A DNA stretch of 64,000 nt from Quillaja saponaria. Taxonomy: Eukaryota; Streptophyta; Magnoliopsida; Fabales; Quillajaceae. The number at the start of each line of letters is the position of its first letter. Positions within the stretch are counted from its first letter, which is position 1. Location: positions 10,230,001 through 10,294,000 of the forward strand of contig CM055607.1 in the NCBI GenBank assembly GCA_029379385.1, in the 5' to 3' direction. The position numbers were made by a program, and so were the translations under genes. Positions 11,541-24,568 of the stretch are shown piece after piece. The notes below the pieces were generated by a model, which did not search any database, was not told the origin of the DNA, and was given only the letters and a program-made list of their open reading frames with translations.

Positions 11541-14500
11541 TGACCTAAATCTGCATGTGTTCCACGCTTACGTGACTTTGACCTCACAAAGCTTATCCCC
11601 CACATAATTAACTAAATATATTGACAAGTGGTATTAGATTGTCCAACGTTAAAATGTTGCCACATAATCTTCATATTAATTAATAATTCTGGCCTTCTTG
11701 TCTTTTATCAAAAAAAGAAAATGTTTAATATATAATTTGATATTGAAATTTATTGTGATCAAGATGACATCTGAGGGTGACAAAAGTTTCATTATTTTTC
11801 CAAAAACTTTTCATAATGTCCTTTGGAATCTTTATGAGGCTGAGCTAATAATTGTACCCTCGCATGAATGTGAACATAGAAAAGTTACCATTTTTTTGTT
11901 TTTTCCACGTGTGTGTGTTTTGGTAGAAGCCGGAGGCATCTGCAACTTAAATGAGAGAATGAATATATATAAGAAATTTTTGGATTCTAAGATTTTTGAC
12001 TAATAAATTTTAGCTACAATAGTTTTTTTTGGCTAAGAATTTAGCTATAACTGTTGAAAAATAGAAACTAGGTTTGTTTAATGGCAACTTCAAATAAAAA
12101 CCCATTTGCAAGTCAACTTCAAGTCTAGTGCTATTATGATTTAATATTGTTGTGTGTTGGAGAAGCTAGGGGCAATGATTTAATATTGGAGGATAATTTA
12201 GTCTATTTACATAATTCTTTTATATTTAATTATTAAGTAGTTGGTATAAGTTTTTTGAAGTGGCAATAATGTCACTCTTTTGTAAAATATATTATAAAAT
12301 TAGAGATGATAATAACCTGATCTCACCTAACAAAACAACAAGTAGTCATTCCAACTGACTCGATAAATCAAATTGTAGGAATCTTGACCTAACTCAATGT
12401 ACAAAGCCTATTCATTAAGAGTCAAAAACATCCAATCTTATATCATAGGATCTGGTAATGGTTCAAAATTCGGCACAATCTGATTCATTTGAAACTATTT
12501 TTTTTCCTTATAGCTCAACAGAGATAACCTTTTAAATTCTGGGGAAAGAATCTGAGGAGGTGATGGCCAATTGCAAAAACCAGAAAAATTGGATTAGGCA
12601 ACAAATAAGAAGAAAACTGAAACCGTTTGAGAAAGAAAAAGGCAAGGACCAAAATATGAGCAGACGAGGATGTAAGGAGCAGGACCGCATGCAGATGAGT
12701 TTGCTTGTTTTCATGCTTAAAACGTACGTACATAACCATGGCCACACAAATTATTGTGATAAACGTACGTACTACTGTCTTTTGTATTTTAACTTGTTTG
12801 AGTTGGTTTGTCATCATATATATAAACAGGTTCCCGGTCATAGTTGACGTGCTTGGTTTGGTTTGGTTCCCTTATCTCAAGTTTCATGTTTTTTAGTCAG
12901 TATATGCTGCACGTGCTGAAATTATATGACAGCACATAAGTCCTGCATTTAGATTATAATTTAATTTAAAGAATAATACTTTTTTATTCGGAAAGCATTT
13001 TAAAATTCTAATTTTAGTAGATAATAATTAAATATTAATTTCATTATTAGTTAAATTAATAATTAATTTGTTGTGAAAAATGTAATTTAATATATTATGA
13101 AGTTTTCGTGAGTTAAATATATTTTGAGCTAGAGAATATTTTAATACGGTACCACTTCATTTTTATTGAAACTTTGTTTTCTATGTAGAAATAGAGGGCA
13201 TTAATTCGATTCAATGAAAATAGTTTCACTATGTGAGTGTGAGAATGAGTCCCATATACACTAGTAGGACTCAGGTATCAAATAATTATTTTCATATTAT
13301 TTATTAATTCTTTTTTATTTTTTCGAAGTTAATTATGTAACATATATACTTTTACTTTTTAAATATAATTCTTATTATTATCTCTCCGTTCTTTACTCTA
13401 TCTTTTTCCACTTATGAAAGGCTCAATAATTTTTTCTATTTCTCAATAATTTTTCTCATATTTAGAGTTTTGATTGGTATTTTCTTTTAAAAAAATTCCT
13501 AGACTAATTAAAATTTTTGAACTTACTCTCTATACTTTTTAAACAATAATATACCTTAATTTACTCATACTCTTAATTTTTTTCGTATTTTTAAAAATAT
13601 TTTATTATAATTACTAATTATTTTAATGGTTTCTTCATTGTTTATTAGAGGTGATCAATTATTAAAAAAAAAGAAAAAAAATAGAGTAAATTCATGTATA
13701 AATCAAGTCAGCAATTAGTATTGGTGGCAAATTTTATATTCTTTTAAAAAGATTGCTTGATCAATAAAAAAAACATATATATGCATATTCAAAAAACAAA
13801 AAACAAAAAATATATGTAACAAAATATTTTTTCAAAAGTTATAAATTTACAATTTATAATATAATTATCAAAAAAAATAATATACTAATACAATTACACA
13901 TAACAAGATCAAAATTATCATAGATAGATATGTGCACTATTGATGTCAGATCAAAATAATATACTGATCCTATTAAAAATTATTATAATAACTAATTCTT
14001 AGAATGATTTCTTCATTGTTTATTAGAGGTGATCAATTATTAAAAAAAGAAGAAGAAGAAGAAAGAAAATAGAGTAAATTTGTGTATAAATCAAGTCAGC
14101 AATTAATATTGTCAGTAAATTTCAATAAATAAATAAATAAATGCTTGATCAATAGAAAAGAAATATGCATAATCAAAATAAATAAATAAACAAAAAATAT
14201 ATATTAAAAAATATTTTTTCAAAAGTAAAAAATTTACAATTTAATTATAATATAATCATAATTAAATAATATACTAATACAGTAACACATAACAAGATAA
14301 AAATTATCATAAATAGATATATGCACTATTGATGTCAAGGGATCCTATTAAAATTTTATTATTTTAGGACTTTTTCTTTCTCCAATCAAATGCTTTATCA
14401 ACAAAACTAACCACTAATTGATATTCTTCAATGATTTACATGTTTTGGTTTGCATTTTTTTTTTTTTTTTTCCTTCTTTCTTTTCTCTTTATGCCAATTG

Positions 14501-17500
14501 CTCAACTAAAATAATGACATATCTCTTTGTCCTTAAAGATTTTAAAAAAAGTTGCTTCTAGAGAGAATTTTTTAATTTTTTTAACGAAAAAATTATTTCA
14601 TTAATTAGAGGAGATGTAGACAGCAATATTATATAAAACTCCAAGTTTATAGCCACGTCTATACACTATCAAAACAACAATAATTGTTTCTTGTGTTTGT
14701 CGTTTTCTTTGAAGCCTTTGCATTTTTCCAACCAATTGTTTTTTTTTTTCTTTATGCCAATTAAGGCGCAAACTATGCTTCTTAGATGCTCAACTAAAAT
14801 AATGACATATCTCTTTGTCCTTAAATTTTCAAAAAAGTTGCTTCTAGATAGAATGTTATTATTTCTGGACGGCCAAAAAATTTCGTTAATACCAATCCAA
14901 TCTCAAAAGAAAGCACCAAGTTTATGGCCATGCCTATATACTATCAAAAGAGCAATAATTGCTTCTCTTGTTTATTGTTTTGCTTTAATGGAATAACATG
15001 CGCCCAAAAATAAATAATATTATGTTTATTTATATTTATACTATATAGAAAAATGGTTTAATTATAATTTTTTTTTATTTCCTTAAATATTTTTATGAGT
15101 TTACACTATGACATATGTACTCTTTAGTTATTATTTCATAGTATCATAGCATTGTGCTTAAAATAGACTATTAATTTATTTTATTTTTCCTAATTCTTCT
15201 TCCTTTATTACTAATAAAATTAAAACTCTTTTTTACTATTAATTTATTAGGAAATTTATATTTACTTACAAATTTGTACTATGAAATTTATTTTAATTAT
15301 ATTTACTTATTCATTTAATTACATTAACAAAGTGTAACATTTAGTTATTATTTCTTAGTATTAGAATATTGTGCTTAAAATAGATTAATAATTTATATTT
15401 TTTTCTAAATCTTATAATAATTCTTTTCTTAATTCTTTTTCTATCTTAAGAATTAAAAAATATTATCAATTTAATTTTTTATTATATTTATTTATTTTTG
15501 TAATTATATTAACATAGAGTAACCTTTAGTTATTATTTCATAGTATAAAAATAGAGTAACCTTTATTTATTATTTCATAGTATAAAAATATTGTGTTTCA
15601 AATAAATTATTAATTTTTTTTCTAACTCTTTCCATTTTAATACTAATATGATTGTAATTATTTTGACTATTGATTTCTTGTCCTAATTATTCTAAATTTC
15701 ATGTACTAATCTTTATTTTTTTTAAAAATAAATATGAATTAAAAGAATTATTTAGGATATTTTTTAATATTAATATATTATTTTCCATCTTAAAATTAAA
15801 AGAAAAAAATTTAGAAATTTAAATTAAGAATTTGATATTTAAATAGATTTTTTTTATTTGTTTAATTACATTAACATAGAGTGATACTTTTTTTATGAAT
15901 TATAATTATATATATAAGTCAATTCTAGCTAAAAATGTAGTGTATTATAAAAATAATTTACATGTAATGCGTGTGCCAAACATGCTAGTTAATATAATAA
16001 ACAAAAGGTAATTTTTTTTTTGGTACTTGAATAAGAGCCAGATATATTCCTAGCATCATTGGGCTCCTCACCAGACAGTTAGATTTTATAATGCTTACTT
16101 CTCGGTTTGATTTTTTTTTCAAAAAAAATTAATTAAATTCATGCATTTCGATTCTGGCTGAGCCTGAACCACGAATTTCGATTACTACTCTAAAATCAAT
16201 TAAAAATTTATAAGACTTGATCTTTTAGATTTTTATTTCATTATGTTAACTTGTATTTTAATTTATTAAGGATTTCTTATGTATTAGATCTTTTATTTAT
16301 TAAGGTTAATTCTTGATAGAAAAAAAGATCTAAAAATTATTTGACAGAAAAAAAAATCACCGATTGCCTCTGATTTTAATAATTTATTGTCTTATTTGAG
16401 AATAACATATATATATATATATATTAACACGTTAAATTAATTAAATAATTGGCCATGAGTAAGTACTATTGTCTTTGTACATTAATCTGTAATTGTTGGA
16501 GTTGGTTTGTCATTATATATGTTAATCGATTCCTGGTAATACATATGATGTGTTCCCCCTTCCCCTTTGTCGTTTAAGATGGAGCACGTGCTGAAATCAC
16601 GTGACAGGACGTGGTTGTCACATTTCGAGGATAATTTAATTTGACGATAATACCCTTTTATATTTGGAAAGCATTTTAAAATTCAAATTTTAGTTTAGAT
16701 TATAATTTGATCATTATATAATTATTAGTGAAATTATTATTTGAATCTTTAAAATATCTTGCTTATTGCATCCAATAATTAGTCCAATTTTATAATTGTA
16801 CTTGTGTAATTTAGGCTTACTTACAATACTCATCACATCGTTTACTACTATGTTAATTACTGCAAACTAATTAAACTGGCACTGGTTTTGATTGAGCCTA
16901 ACTAAGAATTCGATTATTACTCTAAAACCAAGTAAAAATTTATATGACCTCATCTCCTAGATTTTTTTTATAACTTGTATTTTATTTATTTATTTTTGCT
17001 AAGGATTGCTTCTGTATTGGATACTTTTATGTTTTTATTTATATTTAAAGAAAGATTTTAATGCTAATGAATTATTAATTCAACTGATAAATCATAGAGA
17101 GTTCTGATTCAATCATATAAATTTAGTATAACAAAATAAATCCAGATCCCCCATGCTAAAATAGTAATTATGAAACTATTTATGAAGACAAATAACTTTT
17201 TAAAATTTTACATTCCACTTTTGATGCAAGCATTGATAAATACAGTTTTTTTTTTTTTTTTCATAGTAGTTACATCGATCACTAATTTAAATTTTACATA
17301 CAACTTTTAATTACTAGTTGCATGGTTTTAAAGTGGTAATAAGAGTGGATTGGTAATTGAGGTTGTCTCAAAACATGTATTTTGATTTTGTTGCTGTACT
17401 TTATCCTTCTACAATTAAAAAATTTATTCTTGCTGTTAAAAAAAAAAAAAAAAATCTCTCTCATCTCTGTTAAATAATATTATTTAAGCAAATTGTATAT

Positions 17501-17888
17501 TAATTCTCTAACAAATCTCCTACGTTAATTATGTAAAATATAAATTTATATTTTTTAATCAAAACTTCTATATCATATCTCTCATTTTTGCTTCATCTTT
17601 CCGTACTTACGAAACACTTTAGAGTTTTTTCTATTATCACCTCAGTAAGGATTGTTGCTTTGTATGGCTTTTCAATAAAAAAAAACTTTACTGTTAAAAA
17701 AATGAATTAAATGTGACAGGGATAATCCTCTTATTTCTTCTAAATATTAAGAAGCCAAGGTACCTTTTATTTCTTCACAAAACATAGGTATATGACTAGA
17801 GCATAACGTACAATTTATTGCTCTGCACATAGGCAGATGTACTTCTTCATAATTGCTTAACTCACCTTTTGCTTCTTACATAATTTTC

Positions 17889-18530
17889 TTACACCATAGT
17901 TTTTATGTAGTTTTGAGTTTGGGATACCTCGGCCTTTTTGAACACAAACCTGAATGGTTCGATATCATCGCCGATAGCCAAGTATCTAGTCCCATCATCA
18001 TCAATATAAATTCCCAGGCCCTTACACAAAGTTGGGATTGGAGACTGAGCTGGACAAAATAATATCTTGTAATAATATGATTCATAATGCTCAATCTTGA
18101 AAATACTGGTTGGGAAATTAGAATTTCCATTAGTACTCACGAACCACAACCTGGTCGATTCAGGGACAATCTTCCACACTAGTGAAAGCTTGCATGTCGC
18201 AGCTGCACCAGTGGTTCTGATGCTCAAATCAGCTGATGAAGTAACGAAAGGTAGTCTGGAAATTCTAGGTGAAAATGCTACCGTCAAGCCATTTGAGAGG
18301 TCGGAAGGTTCTTGGGTAACATATAATGGGCAGATGCTATTGTTATGGCTTCCGAGGGTGAGGCCGCCACCCAAAGGTCCCCAAACAAATGGCAAGATAT
18401 AGTAATTTTTGGACCATTCAACTGGGTTGCCATCAGTGTCAAGCACTTGAGCTTCAACTACAGATGGATTTGTTGTGGTTAGGGCAAAGAGAACGAAGGT
18501 GGTGAGAGCTGCAAGCAATGAAGTCTTCAT
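17889..18530 (-). CDS. Kunitz-type protease inhibitor A
   Basis: A single-exon gene for 213 residues, the usual size for Kunitz STI proteins, which bind and block proteases and are typically secreted or vacuolar and induced by wounding. Residues 1-27 form a signal peptide (hydrophobic LAALTTFVLFAL, likely cut after VVEA). The Kunitz signature follows at the mature start (VLDTDGNPVEWSKNYYIL). Four Cys (SICPLY, ATCKLS, LFCPAQ, TLCKGL) fit the two conserved disulfides. HNNS contains an N-glycosylation site. The ATG at 18530 is chosen because it starts the signal peptide; the frame extends 13 codons further only to a GTG. A TATA-like CTATAAATAC lies at 18599-18590, and AATAAA about 70 bp after the stop. 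The reactive loop reads SPRISRLPF, without an obvious Arg/Lys at the usual P1 site, so trypsin specificity is doubtful. Confidence 0.93.
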   Translation of the reverse strand: MKTSLLAALTTFVLFALTTTNPSVVEAQVLDTDGNPVEWSKNYYILPFVWGPLGGGLTLGSHNNSICPLYVTQEPSDLSNGLTVAFSPRISRLPFVTSSADLSIRTTGAAATCKLSLVWKIVPESTRLWFVSTNGNSNFPTSIFKIEHYESYYYKILFCPAQSPIPTLCKGLGIYIDDDGTRYLAIGDDIEPFRFVFKKAEVSQTQNYIKTMV

Positions 18531-18589
18531 TTTTTGTTTTTTGGGAAGGCTTGGTATTTCTTGGTGCACGAATTACTTCTAAGGAGCTT

Positions 18590-18599
18590 GTATTTATAG
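18590..18599 (-). promoter_or_regulatory. TATA box of Kunitz gene A
   Basis: CTATAAATAC on the minus strand, about 60 bp upstream of the ATG. The same motif at the same distance precedes gene B (23001-22992), and a variant, CCATAAATAG, precedes gene C (35545-35536). Confidence 0.6.
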
Positions 18600-19365
18600 T
18601 GCATCAATAGGGATGTAAAGTTTGAATTACATGATGCATTACATTGGATTATATTTCAAGAATATGCATGTTAATAAAAATGACAGGCATGTCAGCCAAA
18701 TTTAGAAGAAAAGTTTATATATTCTATTAAACTTTATATATTTAAGTGGTTCAAAATATTTTATGTGTCAATTTCTTTCCTCATAATAATGCTATTTATG
18801 TATCTAATATAAAAAAATATTTATTTCTCTATATATACTAATATAATATATTGATTTAAACTCATTTTTTATTAATGAACAGTTGTCTTATTGTCTATCT
18901 TATTTAATTTTTATAACATTTAAAGTACTATTTATCATAATTAATGATCATTTAATTTGTTTCTATTTGCTCATCAAGGAATTATTTATCTATTTGACAT
19001 TAAAACTTTGAAAACGAAAAGTTGTTTGTTAATAATAACATTAAAAATAAATTCAGAAAAGAACACCACAGGCTGATTGCGTTAACTTAATGAGTTACTT
19101 GATTTATGTTTCTTGCTTTATTTGTCTTTTAATTAATTAAAATAAAATTTCCAGTAGAAGGCAACTTTTGATGCGGAAAATAGAGAAGAAAGATTCGATT
19201 TTCCACATATATCGACAAGTGGTTGTCGATTGTCCACCGTTAAAATGTTGCAACATAATCTTCATATTCATTAATGTTTCTGGCTTTGTTGTCTCTTACC
19301 AAAAGCAATAGAATATTGTTTAATATATAACCATGGCCACATAAATTATAATGTGATAAACAGCA

Positions 19366-20021
19366 CGTAATTTACTTTAAATTGAGCTCAGTTTAATTTT
19401 TAAATTAGTTGATTTTGAGTTTTATTATAAATTAGTTTTGTAAGATAAACTGAGTTTAAATTTTTTGAAACTCAAGACTCTTAAGTTCTTAAGTATGTGA
19501 GTCAATGTTTTAATAATTTTTTATTATTTATATATAAATTTATAATAAATATATTTATATATAATAATTAAACAATAAGCCATATTAGATCGTGACCTAC
19601 TAGTTAAAAAATTGAATTGAACTTTATTTATTTTTTGAATGAGTATATTGTAAATTGTATTTTTAACTTATTTCGTAAAATGAGCCAAGCTTAATTTGTT
19701 CAAAGCTCAACTCGCCAACTCGTAAGTCGACTCGGTCAATAATATTTTTTTATTTATAAATAAGTATATTTATATGTAAAAATTAATATAAGTTGTAACA
19801 TGATTTGGTAATATATTATTTCTCAGTAGGTTTCGATTTCCAATTTTCTGGACTAAATTTTTTTTAAATAATTTATAATAATACTTAATAAGCTAAGCTT
19901 GTGTCTTATATTAGGCTCATTTATTCTTACCGAGCTTAAACTTGCAAGCATTTTAAAAATACAAGTTAAGCTTTAATTTATTCAAAACTTCACGAGTCTC
20001 TGATTAGTTGGTTGCTACCCC
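19366..20021. repeat. Composite of two MITE copies
   Basis: The left part matches the first half of MITE copy 1 and the right part, from about 19566 (AACAATAAGCCATATTAG), matches MITE copy 2. The intervening DNA seen in unit A (about 9480-10360) is missing, so this is a deletion junction between two MITEs. Confidence 0.5.
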
Positions 20022-22290
20022 TATTTATTATTGTATTTTTTTTATATTAATTTGTATTTGTTTGAGTTGGTTTGTCATTATATATATTAATTTGTAGTTG
20101 GTCATATTTGACGTGTTTGGTTTGGTCCCGCCTTATCCCAAGTTAGCTCATAAAGAGATTCCCGTTCATAATTGGCGTATTTGATTTGTTCCCACCTTAT
20201 CACAAGTTCCCTCTGTTTTAATCAGTTTATGCAGCATGTGTTGAAATTACATGATAATTAATTTAAAGAATAATATCTATCTATTTATATTATATTTAAA
20301 AAAGAAGAAGACATTATTCTCTTAAATTTTGATTTTTTTAAATTAAAAAATTATCATTTATTAAAACTATTTATTTTCTCTAAAAAAGAAAAGTTAACGA
20401 GAACTAAAAAACTAATGTATAGGTATTTTAGTTAATTAATTATTTGAAAAACAATAATTGCTTTTTTTTGCTTATGCCAATTAAGTCACCAAACATTGCT
20501 TCTTAGATGCTCAACTAAAATAATGACACGTCTCTTTGTCTTTAAAGATTTCAAAAAAGCTACTTCTAGAGAGTTTTTTTTTTTGGAACGAAAAAATATT
20601 TCATTAATTAGAGGACAAAATGTACCTTGCAATATTATATAAAACACACATCTCAATCTCGAAAGAAAACTCCAAGTTTATAGCCACGTCTATATACTAC
20701 CAAAACAATGACCTAAATCTGCATGTGTTCCACGCTTACGTGACTTTGACCTCACAAAGCTTATCCCCCACATAATTAACTAAATATATTGACAAGTGGT
20801 ATTAGATTGTCCAACGTTAAAATGTTGCCACATAATCTTCATATTAATTAATAATTCTGGCCTTCTTGTCTTTTATCAAAAAAAGAAAATGTTTAATATA
20901 TAATTTGATATTGAAATTTATTGTGATCAAGATGACATCTGAGGGTGACAAAAGTTTCATTATTTTTCCAAAAACTTTTCATAATGTCCTTTGGAATCTT
21001 TATGAGGCTGAGCTAATAATTGTACCCTCGCATGAATGTGAACATAGAAAAGTTACCATTTTTTTGTTGTTGCACGTGTGTGTGTTTCGGTAGAAGCCGG
21101 AGGCATCTGCAACTTAAATGAGAGAATGAATATATATAAGAAATTTTTGGTTTCTAAGATTTTTGACTAATAAATTTTAGCTATAATAGTTTTTTTTTGG
21201 CTAAGAATTTAGCTATAACTGTTGAAAAATAGAAACTAGGTTTGTTTAATGGCAACTTCAAATAAAAACCCATTTGCAAGTCAACTTCAAGTCTAGTGCT
21301 ATTATGATTTAATATTGTTGTGTGTTGGAGAAGCTAGGGGCAATGATTTAATATTGGAGGATAATTTAGTCTATTTACATAATTATTTTATATTTAATTA
21401 TTAAGTAGTTGGTATAATTTTTTTGAAGTGGCAATAATGTCACTCTTTTGTAAAATATATTATAAAATATTATCATTTATTAAAATTATTTATTATCTAT
21501 TTATATCATTTAAACATTTCAGTATATCCTTTGGAATCTTTACGTGGCTGAGCTAACAATCATACCCTCGCATGAATGTGAACATAGAAAAGTTACATAC
21601 CATTTTTTTGTTGTTGCATGTGTGTTGTTGAGCAGACAAGGAGCAGGACCGCATGCAGCTGAGTTTGCTTGTTTTCATGCTTAAATCGTACGTACATAAC
21701 CATGGCCACACAAATTATTGTGATATATGTGGTAATAAGAGTGGATTGGTAATTGAGGTTGTCTCAAAACATGTATTTTGATTTTGTTGCTGCATTGTAC
21801 TTTATCCTTCTACAATTAAAAAATTTATTCTTGCTGTTAAAAAAAAATAAAAAATCTCTCTCATCTCTGTTAAATAATATTATTTAAGCAAATTGTATAT
21901 TAATTCTCTAACAAATCTCCTACGTTAATTATGTAAAATATAAATTTATATTTTTTAATCAAAACTTCTATATCATATCTCTCATTTTTGCTTCGTCTTT
22001 CCGTACTTACGAAACACTTTAGAGTTTTTCCTATTATCACCTCAGTAAGGATTGTTGCTTTGTATGGCTTTTCAATAAAAAAAAAACTTTACTGTTAAAA
22101 AAAATGAATTAAATGTGACAGGGATAATCCTCTTATTTCTTCTAAATATTAAGAAGCCAAGGTACCTTTTATTTCTTCACAAAACAAAGGTATATGACTA
22201 GAGCATAACGTACAATTTATTGCTCTGCACATAGGCAGATGTACTTCTTCATAATTGCTTAACTCACCTTTTGCTTCTTACATAATTTTC

Positions 22291-22932
22291 TTACACCATA
22301 GTTTTTATGTAGTTTTGAGTTTGGGATACCTCGGCCTTTTTGAACACAAACCTGAATGGTTCGATATCATCGCCGATAGCCAAGTATCTAGTCCCATCGT
22401 CATCAATATAAATTCCGAGGCCCTTACACAAAGTTGGGATTGGAGACTGAGCTGGACAAAATAATATCTTGTAATAATATGATTCATAATGCTCAATCTT
22501 GAAAATACTGGTTGGGGAATTAGAATTTCCATTAGTACTCACGAACCACAACCTGGTCGATTCAGGGACAATCTTCCACACTAGTGAAAGCTTGCATGTC
22601 GCAGCTGCACCAGTGGTTCTGATGCTCAAATCAGCTGATGAAGTAACGAAAGGTAGTCTGGAAATTCTAGGTGAAAATGCTACCGTCAAGCCATTTGAGA
22701 GGTCGGAAGGTTCTTGGGTAACATATAATGGGCAGATGCTATTGTTATGTCTTCCGAGGGTGAGGCCACCACCCAAAGGTCCCCAAACAAATGGCAAGAT
22801 ATAGTAATTTGTGGACCATTCAACTGGGTTGCCATCAGTGTCTAGCACTTGAGCTTCAACTACAGATGGATTTGTTGTGGTTAGGGCAAAGAGAACGAAG
22901 GTGGTGAGAGCTGCAAGCAATGAAGTCTTCAT
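22291..22932 (-). CDS. Kunitz-type protease inhibitor B
   Basis: A near-identical copy of Kunitz gene A: 213 residues, same signal peptide, same Kunitz signature (VLDTDGNPVEWSTNYYIL), same four Cys, same reactive loop SPRISRLPF. I count three amino-acid differences from A (K to T in the signature, S to R before HNNS, F to S in the SNGNSN.PTS segment). Flanks are also almost identical for more than 1 kb, so the duplication is recent or the copies have been homogenised by gene conversion. The ATG at 22932 starts the signal peptide. The TATA-like element lies at 23001-22992. Both A and B have intact frames and are probably functional. Confidence 0.93.
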   Translation of the reverse strand: MKTSLLAALTTFVLFALTTTNPSVVEAQVLDTDGNPVEWSTNYYILPFVWGPLGGGLTLGRHNNSICPLYVTQEPSDLSNGLTVAFSPRISRLPFVTSSADLSIRTTGAAATCKLSLVWKIVPESTRLWFVSTNGNSNSPTSIFKIEHYESYYYKILFCPAQSPIPTLCKGLGIYIDDDGTRYLAIGDDIEPFRFVFKKAEVSQTQNYIKTMV

Positions 22933-23789
22933 TTTTTGTTTTTTGGGAAGGCTTGGTATTTCTTGGTGCACGAATTACTTCTAAGGAGCTTGTATTTATA
23001 GTGCATCAATAGGGATGTAAAGTTTGAATTACATGATGCATTACATTGGATTATATTTCAAGAATATGCATGTTAATAAAAATGACAGGCACGTCAGCCA
23101 AATTTAGAAGAAAAGTTCATATATTATATTAAACTTTATATATTTAAGTGGTTCAAAATATTTTATGTGTCAATTTCTTTCCTCATAATAATGCTATTTA
23201 TGTATCTAATATAAAAAAATATTTATTCCTCTATATATACTAATATAATATATTGATTTAAACTCATTTTTTATTAACGAAAAGTTGTCTTATCGTCTAT
23301 CTTATCTAATTTCCATAACATTTAAAGTACTATTTATCATAATTAATGATCATTTAATTTTTTCTATTTTCTCATTAAGGAATTATTTATCTATTTGACA
23401 TTAAAATTTTGAAAACGAAAAGTTGTTTGTGAATAATAACATTAAAAATAAATTCAGAAAAGAACACCACAGGCTGATTGCGTTCACTTAAAAAGTTACT
23501 TGATTCATGTTTCTTGCTTTATTTGTCTTTTAATTAATTAAAATAAAATTTCCAGTAGGAGGCAACTTTTGATGCGGAAAATAGAGAAGAAAGATTCGGT
23601 TTTCCACATATATCGACAAGTGGTTGTCGATTGTCCAACGTTAAAATGTTGCCACATAATCTTCATATTAATTCATGTTTCAGGCTTTCTTGTCTCTTAC
23701 CAAAAGCAATAGAAGATTGTTTAACATATAATTGTTTAATATATAACCATGGCCACACAAATTATATTGTGATAAACATACTTTTTATT

Positions 23790-24274
23790 AGAGTGACAAT
23801 TAGTGAAATTTGGGTTCAGATTAAATTTAGTTTATTTTTTAAATAAGTTAGTTTTGAGTTTGTTTAATAAAATAAGTTAAGTTTAATTTTTCTAAAACTA
23901 AACTCATAAATTTGTGAGCTAGTTTTTTAATAAATTTTTATTATATATATATAAATTTATAATCAATATATTTATATATAAAAATTAATATAAATTGTAA
24001 TATGATTTGCAGATAAATTACTCAAATAGTTCTCAAGCAATTCACGAGTTCAACTCTTCTTGACTATGAAACTTTTTTATAATTTTCAAGAACACTTGAC
24101 TAACTGAGCTTGAGCTTAGTGTTAGGCTCGTTAACTCTTAACGAGCTTAGACTCGCGAACTCTTAACAAATTTAGACTCGTGAAACACTAACCGAGCTTA
24201 AACCTGTTTAAAATTTGACAAACTAAATCTAAGTGTGATAAAGTTCGACTCATACTCGATTCATTGCTACCCCC
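23790..24274. repeat. MITE copy 4
   Basis: Equivalent of MITE copy 1 in unit C, bounded by AGAGTGACAATTAG and ATTCATTGCTACCC. Confidence 0.5.
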
Positions 24275-24514
24275 AACTTACGACTTTCTTTTTTATATTA
24301 ATCAGTATGTGTTTGAGTTGGTTTGTCATTATATATATAAAATATAAAAAGATTCCCAGTCATAATTGACGAGTTTGGTTTGGTGGAAAAGTTACCATTT
24401 TTTTTGTTGTTGCATGTGTGTGTTTTGGTAGGGGCCGGAGGCATCTGCAACTTAAATGAGAAAACGAATATATGTAAGAAATTTTTGGTTTCTAAGATTT
24501 TTAGCTATAGTAGT

Positions 24515-24524
<10 letters not shown>

Positions 24525-24557
<33 letters not shown>

Positions 24558-24568
24558 CGGGGGGGGGG
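24525..24568. repeat. Long poly-G tract
   Basis: 33 consecutive G, one C, then 10 more G, followed by CGCGC, directly after an 11-T run. The equivalent place in unit A (9926-9952) has a long T run ending in GGG, and units A and B have T8-9 then GG at 12025 and 21190. The G tract is specific to this copy. Confidence 0.85.

Larger units (their letters stand above)
9070..19203. repeat. Tandem array unit A, about 10.1 kb, carries Kunitz gene A
   Basis: The unit opens with ATATATCGACAAGTGGTTGT and ends where the same motif recurs at 19204. In order it holds two MITE copies, a module 10930-12290 that is nearly identical to 20100-21470, a module 12300-15500 that recurs at 26830-27240 and 28760-31150, a module 16430-17100 that recurs at about 31550-32300, and the Kunitz gene with flanks (17320-19200, repeated at 21730-23600). 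An internal tandem duplication of about 350 bp lies at 13630-14340, and unit D has only one copy of it. Nothing else coding is supported in 9070-17880. Confidence 0.75.
19204..23604. repeat. Tandem array unit B, about 4.4 kb, internally deleted
   Basis: The unit starts at the CACATATATCGACAAGTGG motif. Compared with unit A it lacks two blocks. Near 19565 the middle of one MITE is joined to the start of the next. Near 21726 sequence matching 12765 of unit A is joined to sequence matching 17333, a loss of about 4.6 kb. What remains is nearly identical to unit A, including the Kunitz gene. No other coding sequence is supported. Confidence 0.72.

Noticed and set aside
11698..12003. 101-codon open frame repeated at 20866-21093
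   Set aside because: It lies in a duplicated AT-rich module and opens on a non-ATG codon. It ends differently in the copies and has no domain features.
12560..12847. Open frame with KKLKPFEKEKGKDQ-like basic stretch, repeated near 27088
   Set aside because: The copy at 27088 diverges in frame and length, and the codon pattern looks non-coding. It is treated as part of the array repeat.
14691..14996. 101-codon frame, partly repeated at 30537-30731
   Set aside because: It belongs to the dispersed GATGCTCAACTAAAATAATG repeat. The frames are not preserved across its seven copies.
18097..18402. 101-codon plus-strand open frame opposite Kunitz gene A (also 22499-22804 and 35130-35345)
   Set aside because: Exact antisense of the Kunitz coding region. 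It is conserved only because the sense gene is conserved.
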